From assembly GCA_020052235.1 (NCBI GenBank), contig JAGVPM010000140.1, positions 1 to 45,525 of the forward strand: a stretch of DNA of 45,525 nucleotides, in the 5' to 3' direction. The notes under the pieces were generated by a model that saw only the letters and a program-made list of their open reading frames with translations, was not told where the DNA came from and ran no database searches. Made by a program: the position numbers and the translations under genes. Numbering within the stretch: the stretch's first letter is position 1; every line of letters begins with the position of its first letter. Of this stretch, positions 9,379 to 18,326 are shown in pieces. This stretch comes from Candidatus Goldiibacteriota bacterium (GTDB lineage: Bacteria; Oederibacteriota; JAAXVQ01).

Positions 9379-9407
9379 TTGACTTTTCACACATCCTTAC
9401 TTAGTAT
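9379..9407 (+). promoter_or_regulatory. Strong sigma-70-type promoter of the SDR gene
   Basis: TTGACT (9379-9384), 17-base spacer, TAGTAT (9402-9407). Transcription should begin near 9414, which puts the upstream ATG at 9413 outside the message and supports the ATG at 9446 as the start. Confidence 0.65.
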
Positions 9408-9445
9408 TACAAATGCGGTTATATTCCGGATATCGAGCGTGCCCT

Positions 9446-10330
9446 ATGATTAAAAAATACAACTTAGCAAAACAAACCGCCGGTGCAGCCTTCATCACCG
9501 GCGTATCTTCGGGAATCGGGCGCGCCTTGGCCTTGCAACTTATGCAGAACGGCTATCTGGTTTTCGGCACGGTCCGCAAACCCGCGGACGGCGTATTCCT
9601 AAAAAACGCAGGCGGGATTCCCCTGGTGCTGGATGTCACGGATTCAAAACGCATTCCCCAAACACTTCGCCGGGTGCAGACCTTACTGGGAAAAGCCCCC
9701 TTGAAATTCCTAATCAACAATGCCGGACTTTCCACGTGCGTATCGTGGGAGGATATGTCCCAGGCGGAATTGCGTCACCAGTTTGACGTCAATTTTTTTA
9801 GCGCCGTGGAAATAACCCAATGCTTTTTACCTTTGCTCCGGGCCGGACGCGGACGCGTGGTGCTCATGAGTTCCACCTCCGCGCGTTTGCCCAATGCGCT
9901 GATGGGAGCCTATTGCGCTTCCAAATGCGCGCTTGAAGCTTTTGCCGTAACCTTGCGCCAGGAACTGCTGCCGGAGGGGATTCCGGTCATTTGCCTCCAA
10001 CCCGGCCCGGTGCAAACCCGTATTTTCCAACGCACCCGCGATGATTTGAAAACCGGCCATCCGGAGGCGCTCCGGAGCGGCTACTATGAAAAATTTCTGG
10101 CCTTCAGCCGGAAACTGGAACAAGACGGCCTGACGCCGGAAACTGCCGCCCGCCGGATTGCCGCGTTGATCACTTCCCGGCACCCGCCTTTGCGCGCGGT
10201 GGTGGCGCGCAAAGCCTGGTTTGCCTATGTTCTGCCCTGGCTGCCGCAGCGCATTTTTGATGCAGGCACCTGCCGCGCCCTCTTGCCGGATGCTCCGGCA
10301 GCGAAACGCCCCCCGACCAAACATCCCTAG
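9446..10330 (+). CDS. Short-chain dehydrogenase/reductase
   Basis: A 294-residue classical SDR with the NAD(P)-binding TGVSSGIG motif (18-25), NNAG (92-95), the catalytic serine in VVLMSSTSA (near 143) and YCASK (Tyr157, Lys161). The region after YxxxK (QPGPVQTRIF) is also typical. The C-terminal extension has a hydrophobic stretch (FAYVLPWLPQRIFDAG), which may touch the membrane. The reaction is an NAD(P)(H)-dependent alcohol/ketone interconversion on an unknown substrate; lipid-modifying SDRs often carry such tails. The start is set by the promoter position; the ribosome site is weak. The gene stands alone upstream of mazG. Confidence 0.88.
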   Translation: MIKKYNLAKQTAGAAFITGVSSGIGRALALQLMQNGYLVFGTVRKPADGVFLKNAGGIPLVLDVTDSKRIPQTLRRVQTLLGKAPLKFLINNAGLSTCVSWEDMSQAELRHQFDVNFFSAVEITQCFLPLLRAGRGRVVLMSSTSARLPNALMGAYCASKCALEAFAVTLRQELLPEGIPVICLQPGPVQTRIFQRTRDDLKTGHPEALRSGYYEKFLAFSRKLEQDGLTPETAARRIAALITSRHPPLRAVVARKAWFAYVLPWLPQRIFDAGTCRALLPDAPAAKRPPTKHP

Positions 10331-10390
10331 CCAATTTGCTTTTTAACCGCGCGCGCGCTATAATGCCCGTGTTTATAATAAAATTTAATA

Positions 10391-10418
10391 GTAGAGACGC
10401 AAAATTTTGCGTCTCTAC
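10391..10418. repeat. REP-like palindrome, GTAGAGACGCAAAA family (copy 1)
   Basis: Perfect 28-base palindrome with 14-base arms (5' arm GTAGAGACGCAAAA). Related copies are at 26004-26031 (two changes), 37837-37864 and 41701-41726. It lies upstream of mazG. Confidence 0.9.
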
Positions 10419-10454
10419 CCGTTACCGGAAATATCCACCTCAAGGAGCTTGTTC

Positions 10455-11303
10455 ATGCAGCGCGAAAAATTATTTTTAGACTTGGTCGAACTCATGCAGC
10501 GGTTGCGCGCGAAAAACGGTTGCCCTTGGGACCGCAAACAAACCCACAAAACCCTGCGCCCTTTTTTATTGGAAGAAACCCACGAAGTCCTGGAAGCCAT
10601 TGAATCGCGCAATCCCAAAAAACTCAAAGACGAGTTGGGCGACCTGCTTTTTCAGGTCATCTTTCACGCCCAACTTGCGGCCGAAGCCGGGCAATACGAC
10701 ATCTACGACGTGATCCAGGGGTCCTTGGAAAAAATGCGCCGGCGCCATCCGCACATCTTCGGGGGAAAATCGCTGCGCACCTCCAAGCAGGTATTGGAAA
10801 ACTGGGAAGAGATTAAAAAACGCGAACGCGGCGGAAGCGGAAAATCCCTGCTGGCCGGCGTTCCGCGCACGCTGCCTGCGCTCATTCGCGCCCACCGCGT
10901 CCAAGCCAAGGCCGCGCGCGTGGGTTTTACCTGGTCGCATGTCAATGATGCGGCCAAAAAATTAAACGAGGAACTCGCGGAATTGGAAGAGACGCTGCGC
11001 TCGCGGCGGTTGACGCATATTACCGAAGAGCTCGGGGACACGCTTTTTGCCCTGGTCAACCTGGCGCGTTTTACCGGCGCCAACCCCGAGGATGCCCTGC
11101 ACCTGGCTGTAGGAAAATTCATCAAGCGTTTCGGACACATTGAAAAAACGGCAATTCGTCAGAAAAAGGAACTATCCCAGTATTCGCTGGAAGAATTGGT
11201 CTCGCTCTGGAATGAGGCGAAGCAAAAAAACAAACGCAAATCCAAAACCAAATCCCCTGCGCTGAAACAAAAAATCCTGCGCGCCAAGAGCCGGCGCTTG
11301 TAG
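10455..11303 (+). CDS. mazG: Nucleoside triphosphate pyrophosphohydrolase MazG
   Basis: A 282-residue two-domain MazG. The first domain has NGCPWDRKQTHKTLRPFLLEETHEVLEAI and the metal-binding DELGDLLFQVIFHA motif. The second repeats it as LNEELAELEE...ITEELGDTLFALVNLARF. A signature RRHPHIFGG and ENWEEIKKRE lie between them. MazG hydrolyses (d)NTPs to monophosphate and pyrophosphate, cleaning damaged nucleotides or lowering (p)ppGpp. The lysine-rich C-terminal 30 residues are an unusual basic extension. The ATG at 10455 follows AAGGAG with eight bases spacing; the upstream frame to 10407 runs into the palindrome and is not used. Confidence 0.93.
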   Translation: MQREKLFLDLVELMQRLRAKNGCPWDRKQTHKTLRPFLLEETHEVLEAIESRNPKKLKDELGDLLFQVIFHAQLAAEAGQYDIYDVIQGSLEKMRRRHPHIFGGKSLRTSKQVLENWEEIKKRERGGSGKSLLAGVPRTLPALIRAHRVQAKAARVGFTWSHVNDAAKKLNEELAELEETLRSRRLTHITEELGDTLFALVNLARFTGANPEDALHLAVGKFIKRFGHIEKTAIRQKKELSQYSLEELVSLWNEAKQKNKRKSKTKSPALKQKILRAKSRRL

Positions 11304-11331
11304 CCGGTCAAGCGTGCGGCGGATTATAAAT

Positions 11332-12057
11332 TTACGAATACGTTAATTTTGCTTCCAAGCCTAATTCCCGCAAGATTTCAACAGAGAGACCTTGTATTTC
11401 CAATTGAAATCCGGACGGCATCAAGGGCGATTTGCCCCCATTTAAATAATCCGACATTAAACCACGCAAGGCTTGACGGGCATTAATTTTATTTATACCT
11501 AAAAAATCGCACCGCATATCCACCACCAAGGTTATAAAACCATGAACGATCATCCAAAGGTTTATGGCCTTATGGAACGGATCGCTTTTTCCGATCACTT
11601 TGGCTTTTTGGCAGACAACCACAACCTTGACCAGGGTCAGGAAACATTGCTTCATGGCATTAAACAGCTCCGGGTGCGCTTGGCTTGGCGTTACGCAGGT
11701 TCCAAACATTAGTTTAAAATGTTCCTTATGTTTCTCTCCCATTTTGTAATAGGCCAACGCCGCCTCATAGAACAGTTCCTCCGGTTTATGGGAATAAGTT
11801 TTTGCCGCTTGTTCCAAATACGCATGCAAAAGCCCGAATCCCTGCTCTGCAATCCCAGCCAACAAATCCGCTTTATCCTTGAAATGTTTGTAGGGCGCCG
11901 CCTGGCTTACACCTGCCCGCCGGGCAATTTCGCGCAACGAAATATCATTTGCCGATTTATTTTCCAATAATTTCACAGCTTCTTGGATTAGAATGGTTTT
12001 AAGCTTTTGCGGCTCGCCGGCAGAGGCGATTTTGCGGCTGATATTTTTTTTAGTCAT
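11332..12057 (-). CDS. TetR/AcrR-family transcriptional regulator
   Basis: A 241-residue regulator. The N-terminal helix-turn-helix (ISLREIARRAGVSQAAPYKHF, about residues 39-59, then KDKADLLAGI) is a standard TetR DNA-binding domain, and the C-terminal part is the ligand-binding helical bundle. GGGGAGG stands five bases before the ATG. The gene is divergent from an RND transport operon, and inverted repeats cover that operon's promoter, so it most likely represses the operon until a hydrophobic ligand binds. Confidence 0.9.
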   Translation of the reverse strand: MTKKNISRKIASAGEPQKLKTILIQEAVKLLENKSANDISLREIARRAGVSQAAPYKHFKDKADLLAGIAEQGFGLLHAYLEQAAKTYSHKPEELFYEAALAYYKMGEKHKEHFKLMFGTCVTPSQAHPELFNAMKQCFLTLVKVVVVCQKAKVIGKSDPFHKAINLWMIVHGFITLVVDMRCDFLGINKINARQALRGLMSDYLNGGKSPLMPSGFQLEIQGLSVEILRELGLEAKLTYS

Positions 12058-12108
12058 GCGGTCCTCCCCGGAGGGCTTTCAATTTCGTTATCGCCGTTCA
12101 TCTTTTTA

Positions 12109-12144
12109 GTTGACGCCGTTAACTTAATAGGATAACATCGTTAT
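12109..12144 (+). promoter_or_regulatory. RND operon promoter overlapped by two dyads (candidate TetR operators)
   Basis: TTGACG (12110-12115), 17-base spacer, TAACAT (12133-12138) form a good sigma-70 promoter facing the RND gene. The -35 box lies in the imperfect dyad GTTGACG-C-CGTTAAC (12109-12123). The -10 box lies in ATAAC-ATC-GTTAT (12132-12144). Both share the half-site GTTAWC/GTTA. A repressor on these sites would block RNA polymerase. Confidence 0.6.
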
Positions 12145-12195
12145 ATTAATATAGCATGCCGGGAGGTTCCCGGCCAAGCCAAAACGGGGGTTTTC

Positions 12196-14532
12196 ATGAA
12201 ACGTTTTATCGAAACCATCATCCGATACCGGAAGCTTACCATCACGTTGAATATTCTTCTAACACTTTTTTTAATTTCGCAGTTCCGGCACTTGGCCATT
12301 GTGGTCGATTTGGACACACTCTTGCCGCAAACCCACCCCTTGGTGGCGGCCACCAATAAAATCGGACAGATGTTCGGCAATAAATTAACCGTGGCCATCG
12401 GTGTGACGGCTACGCAGGGCGACATTTATAATCAACGGGTCTTGGGAAAAATTCAACGCATTACCGCGGGAGTAATGAACTTGCCCGGGGCGGTCCGATC
12501 CAACATCAACAGCCTTTCCTCCAGGAAAGCAAAAAGTATTTCAGGGGATGCCGACGGGATGATCGTCCGCCCCCTAATGGAAAAAATACCCGTCAATCCG
12601 GCCGGGCTGGCCGCGCTCAGGCACGCGGTTGAAACCAATCCCGTCTATTCCAATCTCTTAATTTCCAAAGACCGCAAAACCGCCCAAATCGTCGCTGAAT
12701 TCAAAAAAATTCCAGGCGGTTTTCTCGCCATCCAAAAAAACTTAAACCGCGTTGTCGATCAGGAACGCGATGAATCCGTCCTTATTGAAGTCGGCGGCAC
12801 TCCGGTATTCCTGGCATTATTGGAAAAATTTTCCGCGCGCATGGGATTTCTTTTCCCCCTCGCGGTGCTGGTAATCGGCTTGATTCACTACGAAGCTTTC
12901 CGCACCCTGCAAGGCTTAATTTTACCCCTGGTGACGGCGCTGATGGCCGTGCTTTGGGCTCTGGGTTTTCTGGGAATGTCCGGTCAACCGCTTGACGTTA
13001 TCAACGCAACCACTCCGATCTTAATTCTGGCGATTGCTGCCGGGCATGCCGTACAAATATTAAAACGGTATTATGAAGAATATCATCGTCTGCATACGGA
13101 AAAACCTTCCATGTCTTTAAAATCCCTAAGCCGCGAAGCCGTGGCCTTATCACTGTCCAAAGTCGGCCCGGTTATGCTGATGGCCGGTGGAATCGCGGCC
13201 ATTGGTTTTTTCTCGCTGGTTATTTTTGAAGTTAAGTCCATTCAAACCTTCGGTATTTTCACCGGCTTCGGCATACTAAGCGCCTTGGTTCTGGAATTGA
13301 CTTTTATCCCGGCTTTGCGCGCAAGTCTGCCCGCGCCCGGGACACATGAAATCCAACGCGAGAAAGCAATCACCCTCTGGGACCGGATTGCCCTGGCCGC
13401 CTACAACGCAGCACAAAATAAACGTAAGCAAGTTTATTTTGCGGCCTTAATTTCAATCGCCATACTATCCGTGGGCGGCTATTGGCTTAAAATCGATAAC
13501 TCGCAAAAAGCATATTTTTACGGCAGCCTTCAGGAAAAACAGGACGACAACCGCCTCAATGAGCGCTTGGCTGGCACAAATACGTTTTATATTCTGGTCA
13601 AAGGAAAAAGCGAGGATTCCATAAAAAATCCCCAAGTGCTGCGCGGCATTGAGGCGATTCAGCGTTTTCTCGAAAAAGACCCGCTGGTCGGAAAAACCAT
13701 CTCCATCGTCGATTTTATTAAAAAAATGAACCAGGCCATGCACGGCGATGATCCGGCATTTTTCACCATCCCCCAGGATCAAAATTTGATTGCCCAATAT
13801 TTGCTGCTTTATTCCAATTCCGGCGAGCCGGGCGATTTTGACGCTTATGTGGACACGGGCTATCAAAATGCTCTGATCACCACGTTTATAAAGTCAGACG
13901 GAACCGCGTTTGTCTCTGTGCTCATCGATAAAGTCAAATTATTTTCAAATCAATTGTTTGGCCGGGATGCGGACATCGAAATCGGCGGCGGCATTTCCGG
14001 GGGAGTCGCGCTTACCGAGACCATGGTCCGGGAAAAAATCCTGAATATCCTGCAAATCATGGCGGTGGTATTCATTATCACCAGCCTGGTCTTTCGTTCC
14101 GTTTGGGCGGGAATGCTGATTTTGGTTCCGCTGCTGGCGGCTGTTTCAGTTAATTTCGGCATTATGGGCCTGCTGGGAATTCCGCTGCAAATTGGGACCG
14201 TAATTATTTCCGCCATGGCCGTGGGGATTGGGGCCGATTACGGAATCTACTTGAGCTATCGGCTGCGTGAAGAATTGCGCAAAGGAGGTGATGAAGCATC
14301 CGCGCTCCGCCGGGCATTTCAATCGGCAGGGAAAGCAATACTCTTTGTTTCCTCTGCCGTGGCCGGTGGATTTGGCATATTAATGCTTTCATGGGGCTTT
14401 TGGATTCACCTATACCTTGGCTTTTTAATCAGTATGGCCATGTTGGTCAGTTCCGCCAGCGCTTTAACGCTGTTTCCGGCTTTGGTTTTCCATTTCCGGC
14501 CAAAATTTATATTTGAAGAGAGGCTAAAATAA
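12196..14532 (+). CDS. RND/MMPL-family exporter (HAE3-like)
   Basis: A 778-residue inner membrane transporter with the RND layout: helix 1 (about 16-33), a large periplasmic loop, a six-helix block (about 215-375), a second loop and a second block (about 605-765). Family marks are TPILILAIAAGHAVQILKRY in the first block and VGIGADYGIYLSYRLREEL in the second, typical of the HAE3 group, which includes the hopanoid exporter HpnN. These pumps use the proton gradient to move hydrophobic lipids or amphiphiles toward the outer membrane. Residues are normal throughout, and GGGGG precedes the ATG by about five bases. One base separates it from the LolA-like gene. Confidence 0.88.
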   Translation: MKRFIETIIRYRKLTITLNILLTLFLISQFRHLAIVVDLDTLLPQTHPLVAATNKIGQMFGNKLTVAIGVTATQGDIYNQRVLGKIQRITAGVMNLPGAVRSNINSLSSRKAKSISGDADGMIVRPLMEKIPVNPAGLAALRHAVETNPVYSNLLISKDRKTAQIVAEFKKIPGGFLAIQKNLNRVVDQERDESVLIEVGGTPVFLALLEKFSARMGFLFPLAVLVIGLIHYEAFRTLQGLILPLVTALMAVLWALGFLGMSGQPLDVINATTPILILAIAAGHAVQILKRYYEEYHRLHTEKPSMSLKSLSREAVALSLSKVGPVMLMAGGIAAIGFFSLVIFEVKSIQTFGIFTGFGILSALVLELTFIPALRASLPAPGTHEIQREKAITLWDRIALAAYNAAQNKRKQVYFAALISIAILSVGGYWLKIDNSQKAYFYGSLQEKQDDNRLNERLAGTNTFYILVKGKSEDSIKNPQVLRGIEAIQRFLEKDPLVGKTISIVDFIKKMNQAMHGDDPAFFTIPQDQNLIAQYLLLYSNSGEPGDFDAYVDTGYQNALITTFIKSDGTAFVSVLIDKVKLFSNQLFGRDADIEIGGGISGGVALTETMVREKILNILQIMAVVFIITSLVFRSVWAGMLILVPLLAAVSVNFGIMGLLGIPLQIGTVIISAMAVGIGADYGIYLSYRLREELRKGGDEASALRRAFQSAGKAILFVSSAVAGGFGILMLSWGFWIHLYLGFLISMAMLVSSASALTLFPALVFHFRPKFIFEERLK

Positions 14533-14533
14533 A

Positions 14534-15349
14534 ATGAAATTCAAACTCATCACCCTGTTTCTATTTGCGGCGGCCTATGCTTTTTTAATTTCCCTCCCGG
14601 CCTCGGCGCAGACCCTGACCGCCCGGGAGATTGCCGAGAAAAATTATTTGGCGGGCAAAATTTCCGCTTCTATTTCCGAAGCCACCTTCCGCCTGATCAG
14701 CGCAAACGGACAGGAACGTATTCGAAAAACATCAGGCACGTCCAAATTGAAATCCGGCAGCCTGGACAATCGGAGTTTGGTCACATTCCTGACTCCGGCC
14801 GATGTAAAAGGCACAATGATTTTGACCATTGAAAACAGCGAACCCGGTAAAAACGATGATATTTGGATTTATCTCCCGGCTTTGAAAAAAATACGCCGTC
14901 TTATTTCGTCCAATAAAAAAGACAGTTTTGTCGGAACGGATTTCTCTTACGGCGATGTTATCGGCTACAAAGTGGATGAATGGAAGCATACCATAGTGCG
15001 GGAGGAATTGTTCGCAGGCAATGAATGCTATGTGCTGGAATCCCTGCCCGCCAATGACCAGATCAAAGACGACAGCGGCTATTCCAAGCGCCTCAGTTGG
15101 ATCCGTAAAGACAACTTCACGGCGCTCAAAGCGGAACTGTTTGATTTGAACGGATCGCCATTAAAAACCATCCGCCTTTCAAATCATCAACAAGTCGATG
15201 CGGCCAATCACAAGTGGGCCGCGTTTACCTTGGAAGCGGAAAATATTCAAACCATGCACAAAACCATCATCGAATTCAGTCATTACGAGGTTTCGCAAAA
15301 AATCCGGGATGATGTTTTCACTCCCCGCTTTTTGGAGAGCGCGCGATGA
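14534..15349 (+). CDS. Outer membrane lipoprotein-sorting (LolA-like) periplasmic protein
   Basis: A 271-residue secreted protein with a signal peptide (cleavage after ASA near residue 25). The mature part matches the LolA_like family that travels with RND exporters: IWIYLPALKKIRRLISSNKK, FVGTDFSYGDV and YSKRLSWIRKDNF are characteristic. Such proteins form an open beta-sheet half-barrel that carries lipid or a lipidated protein across the periplasm. It begins one base after the RND stop and its own stop overlaps the next start by ATGA, so the three products should be made in fixed ratio. Confidence 0.88.
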   Translation: MKFKLITLFLFAAAYAFLISLPASAQTLTAREIAEKNYLAGKISASISEATFRLISANGQERIRKTSGTSKLKSGSLDNRSLVTFLTPADVKGTMILTIENSEPGKNDDIWIYLPALKKIRRLISSNKKDSFVGTDFSYGDVIGYKVDEWKHTIVREELFAGNECYVLESLPANDQIKDDSGYSKRLSWIRKDNFTALKAELFDLNGSPLKTIRLSNHQQVDAANHKWAAFTLEAENIQTMHKTIIEFSHYEVSQKIRDDVFTPRFLESAR

Positions 15350-16608
15350 GAGCCCGGATGCAGTTCGCCTTGGCGGTTTTGTGCCTGGCGCTCTGGAATG
15401 CGCCTGTGTTTGCCGCGGAAGAAACACCGGGGTTCATTCACGACGTTGAATCCTCAACCTCCCTGCGCAGCGCTTATTGGTCGGATTCGCGCATCCAAGA
15501 TGATCGGCGGAATTTATGGATCCTGGGACTTTGGGAACGATTCCAGCTGGGGATTTCGAATAATTCAAAACTAGTTATGGACGGCCGGCTCGGAAACCGG
15601 GGACCTTGGCAGCCGGATAATGTAAGCGGGGATTTGCGCGAAGCTTTTCTGGCCCTAACGGCCGGCCCTTGGGATTTGAGCGCAGGCCGGCAAATGATTG
15701 TTTGGGGTAAAGCGGATGGAATCAACCCAACCGACAATCTTGCTGTCCGCGATTTCTCCCTGTTGACCCCGGAAGACGCTGACCAAAAGTCGGGGGTGAT
15801 ATCGGCCAAACTGGCCTACACGATTGAGAACTGCCGAATTTCCGCCTATTGGCTGCCGGAATTCCGCCCCAACAAGCTGCCAATTTCCGATACCGATACA
15901 ACATGCTATATCGAAGCAGCTCCTGAGCACCCGTTGGAGCAATGGGCAGTGCGGTTTGACAGCCTGGGTGAAGGTGCTGACTGGTCCATCTCTTATTATA
16001 ATGGTTACGACAAAAATCCCGATTTTTCTCTCTGGCCGGTTAATGGCCCGCAGCTGCAAATCGGTCTGGACCATCACCGTATTCGGGTATTGGGGGCGGA
16101 TACCGCGTTTAATTTGGATCGGTTCGGTGTCCGGGCAGAGGCAGCTTATACCTGGACTGAAGATCCGCAAGGCATTGACCCATTTATGAAAAATTCTTTT
16201 TTCTACGGGATTATGGGCGCGGACAGGACTTTTGCGGATTTTAACGTAAACGCTCAAGTGATCTTCCGGTATATTGACCATTTTGCAGACTCCGGCGCGC
16301 TTGCCGAACCGATACAGTCTCTGGCACGGCAAGCGGCACTGTCCAATAATCAATTCGACGAAACTCAATTGGGCTTATTCGGGCGCATCGGCCGGACCTG
16401 GTGGAATGACACGCTGGAAACCGAGGTGGCGATGCTCTATTGGTTCCGCCATAATGACTATCTGGTCCGGCCAAAAATAAAATATGCCTGGACCGATACC
16501 CTAAAAACCATTTTTGGTTCAGACCAATACCGGGGGCCTGAAAATTCGGCTTATGGAAATTTAAAAAATATTTCCACAACCTATTTGGAAATGCAATTGG
16601 GTTTTTAA
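15346..16608 (+). CDS. Outer membrane beta-barrel protein (DUF1302-like)
   Basis: A 420-residue protein with a signal peptide (cleavage after VFA, near residue 23), then alternating hydrophobic/polar strands rich in Trp and Tyr and a final phenylalanine (LEMQLGF), the usual signal for barrel insertion. WGKADGINPTDNLAVRDFSL followed by TPEDADQKSG is the motif of the DUF1302-type barrels encoded beside RND/LolA-like genes. GGAGAG precedes the ATG. It completes a probable envelope-spanning route with the pump and carrier upstream. Its substrate is unknown. Confidence 0.82.
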   Translation: MRARMQFALAVLCLALWNAPVFAAEETPGFIHDVESSTSLRSAYWSDSRIQDDRRNLWILGLWERFQLGISNNSKLVMDGRLGNRGPWQPDNVSGDLREAFLALTAGPWDLSAGRQMIVWGKADGINPTDNLAVRDFSLLTPEDADQKSGVISAKLAYTIENCRISAYWLPEFRPNKLPISDTDTTCYIEAAPEHPLEQWAVRFDSLGEGADWSISYYNGYDKNPDFSLWPVNGPQLQIGLDHHRIRVLGADTAFNLDRFGVRAEAAYTWTEDPQGIDPFMKNSFFYGIMGADRTFADFNVNAQVIFRYIDHFADSGALAEPIQSLARQAALSNNQFDETQLGLFGRIGRTWWNDTLETEVAMLYWFRHNDYLVRPKIKYAWTDTLKTIFGSDQYRGPENSAYGNLKNISTTYLEMQLGF

Positions 16609-16669
16609 TCAATGCGGACCCAGCCCGCCGACGAAAGTGCGTTGACGCATCACGCCCGTCATGGGTGCC

Positions 16670-18175
16670 TTAGCGAATCCTCAATCCGTACTCTTTCTCA
16701 TAATACTTACGGTAATTCCATCCGAATACGATCAAGGTCATGGCGAGTTTGAAGCGCCGGGGATATTTGACCAGGCACCACGTTAAAAACCGCCAATCAT
16801 AAATACGGCCGCGGTTGAAGATTCCCAGTACTAAGATCGCCCTGAAGAACGACACCAACGTCATCCATTGCAGGGGCGGGTTTCCGGCCGGGGTGAGATG
16901 GGAGTAATTTTTGAAAAAAGTTTTCAAACGGGCGTAATAGGCTGCGGGCGAATACAGCTTGGCTATCATGGTTTTAAATTTTTCAAGCAAGTCCCCGGCG
17001 GTCATGGTTTTGGGAACAAAATTCACCACCCCGGCTGTGTAATCGCCCTGAAAAGAATGCGGCCGCAAGCGTCCTTCCTTTTCTAGCCGTTCAAAAAGCC
17101 TGGTCCCGGGCACGGGTTTAAGCAGATTCATCATCGCTGTGGCAATCCCACTGGCTTGGACAAAGGCTTCCTGTTTTTCAAAAATATCGCACGGATCATT
17201 GTCAAATCCCACCACAAACCCACCCTGAACTTGCAGCCCGCTTTTTTGAATTTTTTGGACACTGGCCAGCAGGTCGCGGTTGCGATTCTGATTTTTGGAA
17301 CATTCTTTCAAAGACGCGTCGTGGGTGGATTCTATGCCGACGAAAACTATTGTAAAACCCGCTTGCACCATTAAATCCATGAGTTCCTGGTCATCGGCGA
17401 GGTCCAGCGAAGCCTGGGTAAGGAAGGTAAAGGGATATTTTTTCCCGCGCATCCAGGCAATCATGGCAGGCAGGATTTCCTGCTTCAGGCGTTTACGGTG
17501 CCCGATAAAATTGTCGTCCACGAACATCACTTGTTGCCGCCACCCGGCAGCATGAAATTGCTCTAATTCCGCCAGAATCTGATCTTTATTTTTCGTGCGC
17601 AAGCGCCGCCCGTCCAGAAAAGCGATGCCGCAAAACTCGCATTGGTGCGGACAGCCGCGTGAAAACTGGAGGTTCAGCATAAAATAGTCGTTGCGCGCCA
17701 CAATCTCCCAGAGCGGGATGGGCGATTTTTCCACCTCGGCCCATTGCTCGGTGGTATAAATCCTCCGGTTTTTCCCTGCGGCCAGATCTTCGAGAAACTC
17801 CGGCAGGGTAATTTCTGCTTCCCGCAGAACGAAATGATCAACCTCGGGAAAATCGTCATGGTCCAGCAGGAAAAGCGGACCGCCGGCCACAATTTTTAGC
17901 CCGGCACTGCGGCAGCGGCGTATGACTTCACGGGCTGACGGCTCCTGAACTTGATAGGCGCTGATGAATACAATCTCCGCCCAATGCAGGTCGCTATCCT
18001 TTAGTTTCCGGGCGTTCAAATCCACCAGGCGTTTTTCCCATTCTTTGGGAAGCAAAGCAGCCACGGTAAGCAACCCCAGGGGCGGCATGACGGCCCGTTT
18101 ATAGACGATCCGCAAAGCGTATTTAAAACTCCAAAAGGTCTCGCCATAGTTGGGGTTCAGCAAAAGTGCCCGCAC
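16670..18175 (-). CDS. B12-binding-domain radical SAM protein with DUF4070 tail
   Basis: A 501-residue enzyme. The first 150 residues are a cobalamin-binding-type Rossmann domain (MPPLGLLTVAALLP, IVAGGPLFLL), without the classical DxHxxG. The radical SAM core carries the cluster motif CPHQCEFC (C-x3-C-x2-C) and FVDDNFIGHRKR, and a DUF4070-type C-terminus follows. This order is shared with the hopanoid 2-methylase HpnP and other class B methylases, so methyl transfer to an unactivated carbon is plausible; a specific substrate is not. I choose GTG at 18175, because GGAGG lies five bases upstream and it gives the normal family start (RALLLNPNYGETFWSFKYAL); the frame to 18232 adds 19 residues without a ribosome site. 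Confidence 0.85.
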   Translation of the reverse strand: MRALLLNPNYGETFWSFKYALRIVYKRAVMPPLGLLTVAALLPKEWEKRLVDLNARKLKDSDLHWAEIVFISAYQVQEPSAREVIRRCRSAGLKIVAGGPLFLLDHDDFPEVDHFVLREAEITLPEFLEDLAAGKNRRIYTTEQWAEVEKSPIPLWEIVARNDYFMLNLQFSRGCPHQCEFCGIAFLDGRRLRTKNKDQILAELEQFHAAGWRQQVMFVDDNFIGHRKRLKQEILPAMIAWMRGKKYPFTFLTQASLDLADDQELMDLMVQAGFTIVFVGIESTHDASLKECSKNQNRNRDLLASVQKIQKSGLQVQGGFVVGFDNDPCDIFEKQEAFVQASGIATAMMNLLKPVPGTRLFERLEKEGRLRPHSFQGDYTAGVVNFVPKTMTAGDLLEKFKTMIAKLYSPAAYYARLKTFFKNYSHLTPAGNPPLQWMTLVSFFRAILVLGIFNRGRIYDWRFLTWCLVKYPRRFKLAMTLIVFGWNYRKYYEKEYGLRIR

Positions 18176-18290
18176 AAATTCCTCCGAAAACACTGAATAA
18201 TCGCAGATCGGAATGCCGGACTTCCGAGCCATTATTATATATCCGGTTGGCTATTTGAAAAAGCTATGATTCACTAAACATAAAAAAAGC

Positions 18291-18319
18291 TTGACAAACG
18301 TTTGATGTCAAACTATACT
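18291..18319 (+). promoter_or_regulatory. marR-type promoter with operator copy 1 in the spacer
   Basis: TTGACA (18291-18296) and TATACT (18314-18319) are separated by 17 bases, a near-consensus promoter. The spacer holds the dyad GTTTGA-TG-TCAAAC (18300-18313). Binding there would exclude RNA polymerase, giving autorepression. The predicted start of transcription falls at or next to the ATG at 18327. Confidence 0.75.
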
Positions 18320-18326
18320 TGCAAAC

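Noticed and set aside
10407-10454. N-terminal extension of MazG
   Set aside because: It overlaps the palindromic repeat; the ATG at 10455 has AAGGAG and begins at the family's usual start.
16670-18175. Naming the radical SAM gene hpnP
   Set aside because: The domain order fits, but many B12-type radical SAM families share it and no hopanoid gene is in the window.
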